Part shown: positions 53,790-64,000 of the stretch, piece after piece
Layout of the letters: each line of letters opens with the position of its first letter
Numbering within the stretch: the first letter of the stretch is position 1
Program-made: the position numbers and the translations under genes
Source: Aradus depressus
Taxonomy: Eukaryota; Arthropoda; Insecta; Hemiptera; Aradidae
DNA length: 64,000 bases
Reading direction: 5' to 3'
Assembly (NCBI GenBank): GCA_963662175.1
Contig: OY759217.1
Location: 54,474,108-54,538,107, forward strand
The notes under the pieces: generated by a model
The model's database searches: none
What the model was told of the DNA's origin: nothing
The model's input: only the letters and a program-made list of their open reading frames with translations

Positions 53790-54010
53790 GGGTAAAGCCT
53801 CCCCCCTATCTCCCCTTCTTTATGGTCGATTTGGCTGAAAGTCAATAGGTGTCGTCTTTAGAGGATTGTGGATTTAAGTATAAAATTTCATGTCGATACA
53901 TTCATTCCACGGGAAGCTGTCGTGTTCACAGACACACAGACATTTCTTTTCATATTTGGAACCTAGAGGTCGGAAAACATGAAATTCCGTTGAAAACTCA
54001 TGGAATTGTT
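53790..54010. repeat. Repeat family B copy
   Basis: It contains CGATTTGGCTGAAAGTCAAT, TTTCATGTCGATACATTCAT, GTGTTCACAGACACACAGAC and GGTCGGAAAACATGAAATTCC in the same order as in the other copies. Confidence 0.7.
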
Positions 54011-55100
54011 GACTGACTTCCCCTCCACTTCGTATAATGTCATTTGACGTATATAAGAGGGTAAAATCTGAATTTAAATAAAACAAGTTGTGTTCAGTGT
54101 TCCACAGAGGCTGCTCGGGCTTGTTCGGGTCTAGTCGGCACTTTACGTCAGCTCCAAAGAGGCGTGTGGGAGGGTCCACCTTCACGTCAGCAGCTGTTTG
54201 CCCACATCATTGCATTCTCTAGGAAATTTAAACAGAGAAGAATATAATTATTTAAAGTATATCTTTGAAAGAGGAAGGTTGTTATTTTTTCAATGATATT
54301 TTCTAAATATGTCCTTGAATTTACATGAAGGAATTCTATTTTTTTTTTCCTTCTAAATAGTTTTGTTAATTTTAATTATTGTCCATTCTTCTCAATCGAT
54401 GCCGATATAATCACTCTTTTATTTATAATATACTAATTTATTTGTAATGATATATTTTTTTGCTCCAATTGAGAATGTTGCTGTACCTGTTACAAGCGGC
54501 TTGTTACCTTCGATATGAACCACTGGAGATGTGGGTAGAGCTTGGCGTACTTTTGGCTGACGCCCCCCTACATACCTGTTTGAGGAGGCCACCTATAGTA
54601 CCGGACGCTCCCGTCAACACCCTCCACCCGACAGGTGCCTGTTCCAAGACCACACACTCACATACACTTCAGCCTGGCGCTAACTATCCATCTTTTCCAA
54701 CTTTTTTTTTGTTTTCCATTACTCATTGTATTTCCGAAATCTGAAAGAAAAAATGTTATTTTAAATTAAAATACCGAAATTAATTTTTTTGATCACTGAA
54801 TCCAAAAATGAAGAATCCCCTTTCGATTTTCGGTCAAATGAACACAATTATTATCATATTTTGTTTCTGAATTGCCAAGAACCTGTAATTTCAAAATGAC
54901 GATTTCGCTATCGATGGTTCATTATTGAAAAATAACAACAAAAATGAAAGGAAAAGTGTGGTTTATTTAAACCATCATTTATATATATATATATATATAT
55001 TTTTATAGGTTATAGGAGCTGCTAAGTCAATTGATTACTTTAATTAAAACTGTTTTACAGGTTATTTAATCAATGAATCAATTTATTTGGGCCGGCACAC
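54011..55100. other. No gene recognised
   Basis: The open frame at 54460-54744 has no motif and unlikely composition (L, P, T and H rich). A (TA)n microsatellite lies at about 54980-55000. Confidence 0.5.
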
Positions 55101-55102
55101 CA

Positions 55103-56650
55103 AGTGTCTTACACAAAGTGATTGATTATACATACTTACTGTAACATCAGTGTCTTACACAAAGTGATTGATTATACATACTGTAACATCAGTGTCTTAC
55201 ACAAAGTGATTGATTATACATACTGTAACATCAGTGTCTTACACAAAGTGATTGATTATACATACTGTAACATCAGTGTCTTACACAAAGTGATTGATTA
55301 TACATACTTACTGTAACATCAGTGTCTTACACAAAGTGATTGATTATACATACTGTAACATCAGTGTCTTACACAAAGTGATTGATTATACATACTGTAA
55401 CATCAGTGTCTTACACAAAGTGATTGATTATACATACTGTAACATCAGTGTCTTACACAAAGTGATTGATTATACATACTTACTGTAACATCAGTGTCTT
55501 ACACAAAGTGATTGATTATACATACTGTAACATCAGTGTCTTACACAAAGTGATTGATTATACATACTGTAACATCAGTGTCTTACACAAAGTGATTGAT
55601 TATACATACTGTAACATCAGTGTCTTACACAAAGTGATTGATTATACATACTTACTGTAACATCAGTGTCTTACACAAAGTGATTGATTATACATACTGT
55701 AACATCAGTGTCTTACACAAAGTGATTGATTATACATACTGTAACATCAGTGTCTTACACAAAGTGATTGATTATACATACTGTAACATCAGTGTCTTAC
55801 ACAAAGTGATTGATTATACATACTTACTGTAACATCAGTGTCTTACACAAAGTGATTGATTATACATACTGTAACATCAGTGTCTTACACAAAGTGATTG
55901 ATTATACATACTGTAACATCAGTGTCTTACACAAAGTGATTGATTATACATACTGTAACATCAGTGTCTTACACAAAGTGATTGATTATACATACTGTAA
56001 CATCAGTGTCTTACACAAAGTGATTGATTATACATACTTACTGTAACATCAGTGTCTTACACAAAGTGATTGATTATACATACTGTAACATCAGTGTCTT
56101 ACACAAAGTGATTGATTATACATACTGTAACATCAGTGTCTTACACAAAGTGATTGATTATACATACTGTAACATCAGTGTCTTACACAAAGTGATTGAT
56201 TATACGTACTGTAACATCAGTGTCTTACACAAAGTGATTGATTATACATACTTACTGTAACATCAGTGTCTTACACAAAGTGATTGATTATACATACTGT
56301 AACATCAGTGTCTTACACAAAGTGATTGATTATACATACTGTAACATCAGTGTCTTACACAAAGTGATTGATTATACATACTGTAACATCAGTGTCTTAC
56401 ACAAAGTGATTGATTATACATACTGTAACATCAGTGTCTTACACAAAGTGATTGATTATACATACTTACTGTAACATCAGTGTCTTACACAAAGTGATTG
56501 ATTATACATACTGTAACATCAGTGTCTTACACAAAGTGATTGATTATACATACTGTAACATCAGTGTCTTACACAAAGTGATTGATTATACATACTGTAA
56601 CATCAGTGTCTTACACAAAGTGATTGATTATACGTACTTACTGTAACATT
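55103..56650. repeat. 42-bp minisatellite with higher-order structure
   Basis: About 36 near-identical copies of a 42-bp unit (TGATTGATTATACATACTGT, AACATCAGTGTCTTACACAA, AG). Every fourth or fifth unit carries a 4-bp insertion (CATACTTACTGTAAC), giving superunits of 172 bp (starts 55122, 55294, 55466, 55638) and then 214 bp (55810, 56024, 56238). Two units share CGTAC for CATAC. Because 42 is a multiple of 3 each superunit has an open frame, but the 46-bp unit always ends it. Confidence 0.97.
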
Positions 56651-58460
56651 GTAAAAAATAAAAAAATATTAGTTAATTAATTAATCAAAAAATTATAAAT
56701 CATAATAAAGGTAAACCTTGGTCCAAGACCGTAGACAGCAGCCCCGGAGGTGAACTGGAGTCTGCAATGGTGGAGGTCCTTCAGTTGCTGCAAGTGATGG
56801 ATGGCAGACCCAGCTCTTAGTTCCTAACGAACCAGAGGGCGCATTGAGGGCCACCTTTGGAGTGAACAAAGGGCAACTTTGTTCAGAAATGTCTGTCCCA
56901 AACGGGGGAGGCGTATGTTAATATGGGTCGAATGAGTGATTTGTACACAAGTATCCTGGCTTCGGGTTTATGTGGTGTTTTTCTGGAAGAGTTGGTTGAG
57001 TCTACAGTATGCTTGTTCTGGTTTCCAGGTGGCCCTCGTAACCAAGGTTACCACTAGATACTTTACATCCTGGCCCGCAAGCTTATTTAATAATGAGTTA
57101 ATTTGATATTATTATTTCACAGGTTGTAAAATAAAATATATTCTGTATTTTACAATCTATGAGATAATCTCTTTTCATCAGCCTTCTTCATATTATTGTT
57201 ATTATTATAGTTCACATTTTCTTAAAAATTCAAACATTAATATATTTCTGTCATTATTTCCTACAAATAATGCTGATTTTACTTACTTATCGAATATTTT
57301 TTGTTATTAGATATTGAATGGAAAGTGGCCATGTCTGCAGTACTTGACTAAGGAACTAATGCTGAGATCGATCAATTTTCCACATAAGACAAACAAACCC
57401 ACAAAAGTTCAGAATTTGTTATGAACTTTCATTACCCTCTCATTAACCTTGGATACGATTTTAGACCAGAAAAAAAAGACTGTGTAAGTCCCTGTTTCTG
57501 AAAAACTACAAAAATTCTCATCTTCTCATTTCTAGAGCAGTTGATTTAGTTTCTGTGCATACTCCTGTCACACATTTTGAGTGCAACAATCGTTTTAAAA
57601 ATGGTAATTTTTATTGTACATTTTCAATTACCTATGGAAGAAGTGATAGAATGAAAACACCTTTAGATAGATCGATGTTCAGACAAAGTGGCATAAAAGG
57701 AGAAGGGTTTAGCGGGAGAGTGGAAACTAAGAGAGTGATTACATTGCTGGGGTTTCACAGAAGAGCTTTAATTGTCCAGTCTGACTTGTGATGAGGCTGA
57801 CATAACGGGTGGGGTAAGCAGAACAGCGACAATGGCTGACATTGAAGAGGTGGCAGATCGCTGGCTCAGATCGTGGGAGCGATGGCCCGATATGGGAGGG
57901 GCCCAGGGGGGCAGATCCTCAGATAGGGAGGCTCTGAGGACACCTCCTTGTGTGAACTGCGCTAACTGAGCTGTATCACACCTTGTGAGGAGCCTGTATT
58001 GTTTGTTCTACGTGACCCCTGGAGCGCTAGTCAACACCTAGCCTTCTGTAGGGGCTCGCCTAAAGGCTCACCCCATCGGTCCCAATGAAAGGGTTAACAT
58101 TTTTATTTGCACCCCCGTTTAACAAAAAAAGGTTAAAAGTATACTATGTTTAACATAAAGTGAGGTATGAGTTGTTTTGCGCGTTCTATATTCCCTTTCC
58201 TGTCAAAATCGTCCACTAAGGCACGCATCCGTCAAAGGGTTTAAAGCACATCGTATTGTACAAAAACAGAGTATTTTCTTACCTTTTCATATTGTTATTG
58301 CTTTCGTCTTCAGATCATTTCGATATTTGCTAGATGAGCATATTCGATACAAGCTGATTTTTTCTGACAACGATGCAGACTAAAGTTTTCCAAAACCATT
58401 CTACTTCCAAGGACTTGCAAGAAGGCAAGACCGTTTGGAAGTGACAAGATCCAGAGTGTC

Positions 58461-58463
<3 letters not shown>
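56651..58463. other. No gene recognised
   Basis: 57300-57480 and 57555-57970 contain short open frames without recognised motifs. 57830-58060 is GC-richer. No terminal repeats or RNA genes were identified. Confidence 0.45.

Positions 58464-58501
<38 letters not shown>
58464..58501. repeat. 38-base poly-C tract
   Basis: An uninterrupted run of C, the longest homopolymer in the window. Length may be inexact in assembled sequence. Confidence 0.85.
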
Positions 58502-60325
58502 ATATCATCAAGACTTAAAATAAATTAAAATGTATTTTATTGTTAATATTAGATGTTATTACATGATATTGTTATTATTATTATTTAATTTAAATACTAT
58601 TACTTATAGCAGTAGAAGAACAATAGTTAGCATCATTTATAATTTGAATAAATATAAATTCAAAATGTCTTACGTTTCTTCATTAACATCCCATTATAAT
58701 ACAAAAGTTTGTAATTGTCAATACAATACAAACTGTCGTATGTTGCAGTTTTACAAATAATATTCTACAGAATATGTTGCAATAAATCTGTTGTCCATTC
58801 TAATGAACCTCTCGTTGATGTTTCCTGTGATCTCAAATACCTCGTTAGCAAATAAATGTGAAGTCAATAGTCCTAACCCAGACGGCATAAAAATATTTTT
58901 CTCTCCACTGATTTTTTTTTTTTTTTTACATACGACGTCATACAGTCGAATATTTGCTTCTATCCAATTTGATTTTGTCATTTAGATGCCAATATTTTAA
59001 CAAGGTGTAATAATTATTGTTTTAGCAATCGAAGTGACGTATTAGAGATAAAAGAGAAGGAAATGAGTGAGTTAGTGTCTAACAGCTAGACTGAGAGATT
59101 GGAGGGGGATGCGGGCGGAAGGTTGCCACTAGGTAGATAAACAGATAGACAGGTAACGTACAGGGTGGACTTTTTGTACCTGCTAATAGAGTTGTTTGGC
59201 GCGTGCCTGGCAACCGTCAAAACACTTTTGGCACTTTGTCAGCTCTTCATATTTTCTTCAAAAAATTCGACCCTATAATTTGTTAAGATGTTAGTGATGG
59301 GCAAAGTGACTGGAATAGTGAGTTGATACTTTTGGAGGAAATAGATGCGCGCGCACCTCCTCAATACTAACTTGGTCTCATCCTCGATGACAAAAGGAAG
59401 GCAACATCACGTGACCATCTCCAAGTTTACATGACAACTTTACATCTCGTCTTAGAATGTCCTCCTTCAATTGGCTTATTTTTGCTTTGAAATATCTGGT
59501 TTTGAAGATAATTGGTCGAAGAAGAATAAAGTTAAGAGGGAGTGAGAAAACTTAGTTGACTTAGCGAATTAGGAGGCGCGGTCATTTGACGTTACTCTGG
59601 ATTGGCTGTAAGTTTGGACGGGACAGAGAGAGAAGTAACGGTAGGGCCTGTGGACTGTGTACAACCACTCTCTAATCCCAGATAAGTCGGAGGGCTAAGT
59701 CCCATATCGGCCCTACTTAGCTCCAATCACGGAGATATCCCAACTAATGGCTGTTAGCCCCCTCCATCCCTTATCTACCATAGTTAACACCTTCTCCTCC
59801 CCACACTTACTCCTACCTACTTCTATTAACCATCTTATAGTAATGAACCCAACTGTATTATGATCCTAAGCAGGGGTGTACAGCTCGCGGCCCGCCCCCT
59901 CCCAATAAAAGAAACATCTGCCAAGAGCTTCCTTACATGTAAACCTACCATTAATAAACAATTTGTAACAATAGTTTTTTAAGTACCTATTTCAAATTCT
60001 GAGAATTGTACAATTTGTTTCACCACGATATTCCAAAAAATATGGGAGAAATAAAAAGTTGTACATTTTGATAACTAATAAAATGATAACACTCATAAAA
60101 AAAATGGGGGTACTCCTCTGAGACGTCATCAACTTGATTCCTCGGCCGTGACACAGTAAGATACCAATAGGTTATATCCTGCGGTAGGTTACGTTATGTT
60201 ACCTCGTTATTGGTCAACTACAATTATTTTCGCTTAACTGGTTTTAAATTTTCTTAGTACGAAGTATGGATAATTTTATAGGGCTCAAGATCGGGCCGTC
60301 GAAATCCACCCGAGGCTTACAGGTA
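58502..60325. other. No gene recognised
   Basis: AT-rich to 59000, then mixed sequence. Frames under 80 codons, overlapping on both strands near 58750-58985 around a poly-T run. No motif found. Confidence 0.45.
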
Positions 60326-60329
60326 TTTA

Positions 60330-60560
60330 TTCTGATAGGTAAAATCCTTGAGCATGTCGCCCTTCGGATGGGACTTTAGGCGATGATCCAGGGCCATTTC
60401 GAATGTCAGGTACTCGATAATGAGTCGTATCTAATGTAACTAAACCTGGGTAGGTAAAATTGCGATCACCCGCTGTAGGGCCTATAGGGAAGGGATAAGA
60501 GCATTCGATGCTTAGGTCCCTAGGTGTACACAACAACCCTCCCAATATATCTAAATCTCT
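60330..60560 (-). repeat. Repeat family A copy
   Basis: CTTGAGCATGTCGCCCTTCG, then GATGGGACTTTAGGCGATGA, GTCAGGTACTCGATAATGAG, and AAACCTGGGTAGGTAAAATT, followed by TAGGTCCCTAGGTGTACAC. A second core (GAGCACGTCGTCCTTCGGTA) is at about 60800. Confidence 0.8.
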
Positions 60561-61635
60561 TTACGGTTGACTATCATGGTTTCTCGTTGCTGTCTATTTA
60601 CCTACATTTCTGTCCTAATGTGTTTTTCAGAAAATATGTGAAAACGTTCCCACAAAGCCCACCTTCTTGAACAATATCAGTTCAAACCAAATGGAAAATT
60701 ATTTTATCTTCACATGTGGTGTCCAATGAGCTCAGAATCGCTAGTTGGAAAACTAGACGGGACTCTTATTGTTCTGACCAGGAAGTGGAAAATAAACTTG
60801 AGCACGTCGTCCTTCGGTACGGACTTTAAGTGATGGGGACGAACTTGCAGAATTTTTGGTGAATCTGAGACGAGATGCGACAGATATCGTGCAACGAAAC
60901 AGATTGAAAGGCTGCTAACTCAAAAGAAAATACCTCTCTTCTCTGTTCAATAATTCAACTAAAGAAGCTCTCTTATATGGCCATGAGAAATAGAAGAGAA
61001 AACTGGTTGGAGGTGTAACAAACTGTGGGAGTAGCGTGACTGGGCAGTAGACTCAAAGACAGGATGGGACATCTCGCCAAGCTGGAACCTGCTGAATGTG
61101 GCCTAGAGTTAGCGTGACTGAGCAAAACACTGACAGACAGAAGGGGCCCTGCTCAATGTGGTCTGCTTCCAGACTTGCACTTATATCATGCAACTTGCAA
61201 CTGGCTCTCTCTCAAGAGTTATGTGGAATGCAGCTCTGTCCCCTCCTCTCCATTGAGACCTACATGCCCTCTCACGGATGCATCAACCGTTGCATTCTTC
61301 CACACTTAGCCTTCCACACAGATCACGATTACCATGTCAGGAAATATAACCTCAAAATAGGGGACATACTCATTGTTTCATCCATTTGACATGTTTAGGT
61401 TTTTTTTTATGTGTTAATATCATATTATAAGATATGATGATGACTTCTAAGTTGAGGAAGGCGGACATATTGTGCAACTTGTAATAAATACATATGTTTG
61501 TTTTATTTATATATGATCATGACTTAGAATAAGTCTTTTGACTTACCCTCATGAAAATTATCGTTACTTTTTCTGACTGCCATCATAGCTGCAGGTGAAT
61601 CTTCCATACATGTCGTTCACATAACAACACCATCT
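60561..61635. other. Family A fragments, no gene recognised
   Basis: 60561-60840 contains divergent family A pieces resembling 26500-26800. 60841-61635 has short open frames without motifs. Confidence 0.5.
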
Positions 61636-61639
61636 CACT

Positions 61640-62205
61640 CAAATTGAAAACCGGTGCAACATTGGAAAATTAAACTCAACACGGACAAATCACAACTTAT
61701 AACATTTACACTAACAATAAAACGAGGTGTATGTCCCGCCGTTTTCATCTTCAACAAGCCCCTCTCTCAGACTTACAACGTGAGATATTTAGGTCAGAAG
61801 ACTGACATGAAAGCTTCACATAATACACTAAACAAACAATTTAAAATGCTTCATTTCCTTCGACAGACATTCAAAATTACCTTTAATACAACAGCGGTAC
61901 TGCTGCACATTCCTTCTCAAACCACAAATTTGTGATTCAGTGAAAAAGTCTAATCTGAAAGATATCCAGATTTTCCAAAGACACTCAGACTCATTACACA
62001 ATGCCCACCATACGTAAGTAACAGAACACTCCACAATGACCTCATGATAAACACAGTTCACGACACAATTCAGGACCTTTATAGACGCTTCCATAGCAAA
62101 TTGCATTCACACCCAAATCCATACATCCACTCACTTTCTTCCCCACACTTGCCACACAATCCTCCCAGGAGACTGAAGAGGAGGTGGAACCGTGACTTAC
62201 TATAA
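61640..62205 (+). pseudogene. Jockey-type LINE reverse transcriptase C-terminal remnant
   Basis: 61654-61800 translates to a typical thumb-region start (WKIKLNTDKSQLITFTL ... YNVRYLGQKTD). After stops and frame changes, later blocks IQIFQRHSDS (about 61968), LHNDLMINTVHDTIQDLY (about 62032) and HPNPYIHSL, then PRRLKRRWNRDLL (about 62165-62202), follow in the order known for Jockey-clade ORF2 ends. The palm region with the catalytic YADD box lies further upstream and is absent here. The copy is 5'-truncated and dead. Confidence 0.85.
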
Positions 62206-63300
62206 TCCCAAATTGCTATAATCCCCACTTCTTGAAACTAAACATTCGTAATATACCCATTAATTGTTTTTAAATTTCAATCTGAGGAGCTACCGGTGGG
62301 TGGCCTTCCTCTCTCACGCCACACTCAAGATATACCCATCACGTCCTCTTGGTAGAAACAAAACAACAAAAACCTTAATGTTGATTTTCGATCAAATTCA
62401 ATTTTTGAGTTGTACCTTTATCTACGACGGGTGCGATATTTTTGTTTTTGTTTCATCGGGTTTTGAGAAAAACTGTATAAAAATGTATGTCCCACCCTTT
62501 TTCTGAAAACGCTGAACCGCAAGATGCTGCCCTATGTAACTTCAAACCTTCTATGAATAATAATTAGCTGATTAGTTTAACACAAATACATATACAGCAC
62601 GAGAAAAATATTAGGGATATGGAACCCGAAGCCCGACATGCGTTTGGAGAATGTTTCCCATTTATATCTAAAGTTAGAAATATTACTTGAACATTACTGC
62701 CAATATGTAGCTCGTTTATTGTAGGTCGCCAGGATAAGTGGCAACCACCTTTATGCGATATATCGTACACAATCATACATGAAGTCTCTGAAACTTACGT
62801 CCCTTTCTGTTGGGTCAGCCATTATTCTCCTCGTGTTATCTTTTGTGTTGTTTTTTTCATTTATACGTCGTGCTTCAAGATAATGTACAAATGCAGACGG
62901 ATATTGTGGCTGGAGGCGGCGATAACTCACCCCGCCCTTACAATACCCGCTTTGTGCCCCCCCAAATACAAACTGCGCAGACTGCCAATTAGCGTCATCT
63001 GCAGAGTTAGCAGCTACCTGGCTACACGAGTAGTATCTTTGTGTCCTGGGAAGCCGTTCTATGTTCGCCACAACGACAATGTTCCTGCTGCCAGTTAACA
63101 AGATGCTAACACAGTGCCTACCTCAGATCTTTGTGCTTCACCACACAAATAAACTGCCAAACCAAAAAGAAGAAAACAGAAGATGTCATTTTGAAGGTTC
63201 TCTTTTGAGGACAGCAGGAAACAGGGATATCGTTAATTCCACCACCACCTTGTTCCAATACTTACCTCGCACACACCCGGCCCAGCCACTTAAGTTTTCT
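62206..63300. other. No gene recognised
   Basis: Frames of 60-116 codons on both strands near 62750-63100 overlap each other and carry no known motif. Confidence 0.45.
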
Positions 63301-63304
63301 TATC

Positions 63305-63560
63305 TGAGGGAGAAAAAAACCTTGAGCACGCCATCCTTTGGAATCGGATTTTGGTTAAGCGATGGCCGCGAGCCTGTGCCATGTCAGATACCTCTAAGTT
63401 AAAGACCCCTACCCTAGGTGAATAAAAATTTAGGGTAAGCAAAATTACGACAGTAGACTCGGGCTAATGTCCACCAGAGGGTCGAAACAGCGCTCTGGTA
63501 GTAGGCGATATGACTTAGTAATTAAAGCCCGGGCATGAGTCATAGTAAGTAACTAAAAAA
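63305..63560 (-). repeat. Repeat family A copy
   Basis: The reverse complement of this segment matches 11340-11545 over several blocks, including AGTCATATCGCCTACTA and the core with GGCGTGCTCAAGG. A-rich runs lie just to its right (63555-63570). Confidence 0.75.
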
Positions 63561-63890
63561 AAAAAAAAAATAGAGTAACATGTTTAACTTTTCAGTTGCA
63601 AATGGTATGGTTGTTTTTGCTTTATTCTCGCTGGGCCTCACGTACCTTGGCCGTGCATATTGACCAGAAAATAAAAATGAAATAATTAATTCCCTTGCCC
63701 CGGCCGATAAGAGCCAGTGGGGAGCCCAGCCACGTCATCACTCTCTCTATAAACTTTGCAATGAATGATTTCATACTTTTTTTTTTTTTTATTGAATGGG
63801 AATTTTTCTTCTGGGAATTTATTTTTATTTATTAGTACGGTTGTTTGTACTCACTTATGCATACTTTTTCACTATATATTCAATTCATGT
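63561..63890. other. No gene recognised
   Basis: AT-rich sequence with A and T runs; nothing identifiable. Confidence 0.5.
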
Positions 63891-63892
63891 TC

Positions 63893-64000
63893 ATTTTCTA
63901 ATGATGTTAGTTGTTTATCAATATATTTAAATCTCACTTTATTTTCTAATGATGTTAGTTGTTTATCAATGTATTTAAATCTCACTTTATTTTCTAATGA
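63893..64000. repeat. 48-bp tandem repeat running off the window
   Basis: ATGATGTTAGTTGTTTATCA, then ATATATTTAAATCTCACTTT and ATTTTCTA, repeat at 63901 and 63949, with a third copy starting at 63997. Confidence 0.9.

Noticed and set aside
54460..54744. 94-residue frame starting MLQLRMLLYLLQ, signal-peptide-like
   Set aside because: Only a hydrophobic start; no cleavage context, no homologous motif and low-complexity remainder.
55122..56646. Eight open frames encoding a 14-residue repeat peptide
   Set aside because: They arise because the 42-bp unit is a multiple of three. There is no start context, no flanking gene and the frame ends at every 46-bp unit.
55103..56650. CRISPR-like array
   Set aside because: Units are contiguous identical copies without variable spacers, and the sequence is eukaryotic.

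Overview
This window is eukaryotic, repeat-rich and AT-rich, and looks like invertebrate, probably arthropod, nuclear DNA. The evidence is the element mix: Ty3/Gypsy elements with tRNA-Trp and tRNA-Leu primer sites, a CsRn1-type gag, mariner and Tc1 remnants, a two-gene PIF/Harbinger element with spliced genes, Jockey-type LINE remnants, tRNA-derived SINEs and a Polinton/adintovirus-type DNA polymerase B. I found no ordinary host gene, no confident functional tRNA or rRNA gene, no CRISPR array and no bacterial signals. Nearly everything recognisable is a mobile element, a remnant of one, or tandem repeat.

Layout. 1-5100: non-coding DNA, a 32-bp minisatellite, and a 521-bp solo LTR with a 5-bp target duplication. 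5101-9250: a degenerate CsRn1-type Gypsy element whose LTRs are nearly identical apart from indels. 9250-12510: a MITE-like inverted-repeat element and repeat debris. 12621-17881: a young non-autonomous LTR element on the minus strand, carrying only a coiled-coil Gag-like protein and inserted into a 43-bp minisatellite. 18500-25655: remnants of mariner, a LINE, a SINE and a cysteine-rich CXC-like gene. 25815-31345: interspersed repeat families called A and C here, including an inverted duplication of nearly 1 kb per arm. 32104-38372: a complete-ended Harbinger transposon. Its intron holds a SINE and a Tc1 element, and the Tc1 itself carries another insertion. 38576-43523: a promoter-equipped but 3'-truncated DNA polymerase B gene, embedded between copies of family C. 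45155-46020: an 89-bp satellite. 48676-53585: a structurally intact, apparently recent Gypsy element on the minus strand with a textbook -1 frameshift signal. 55103-56650: a 42-bp minisatellite with higher-order structure. 56651-64000: LINE and family A debris, poly-C tracts and a short terminal minisatellite.

How genes work together. In Harbinger, the Myb/SANT-like protein (plus strand, three exons) and the DDE transposase (minus strand) are convergent and form the usual two-protein system, but the transposase N-terminal part is interrupted by a repeat. In the intact Gypsy, gag and pol overlap and are probably joined by -1 frameshifting at GGGAAAC immediately before the gag stop; tRNA-Leu would prime reverse transcription. 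The coiled-coil Gag-only LTR element has no polymerase and must have moved using another element's enzymes. Letters A-D for repeat families are labels used only in this annotation.
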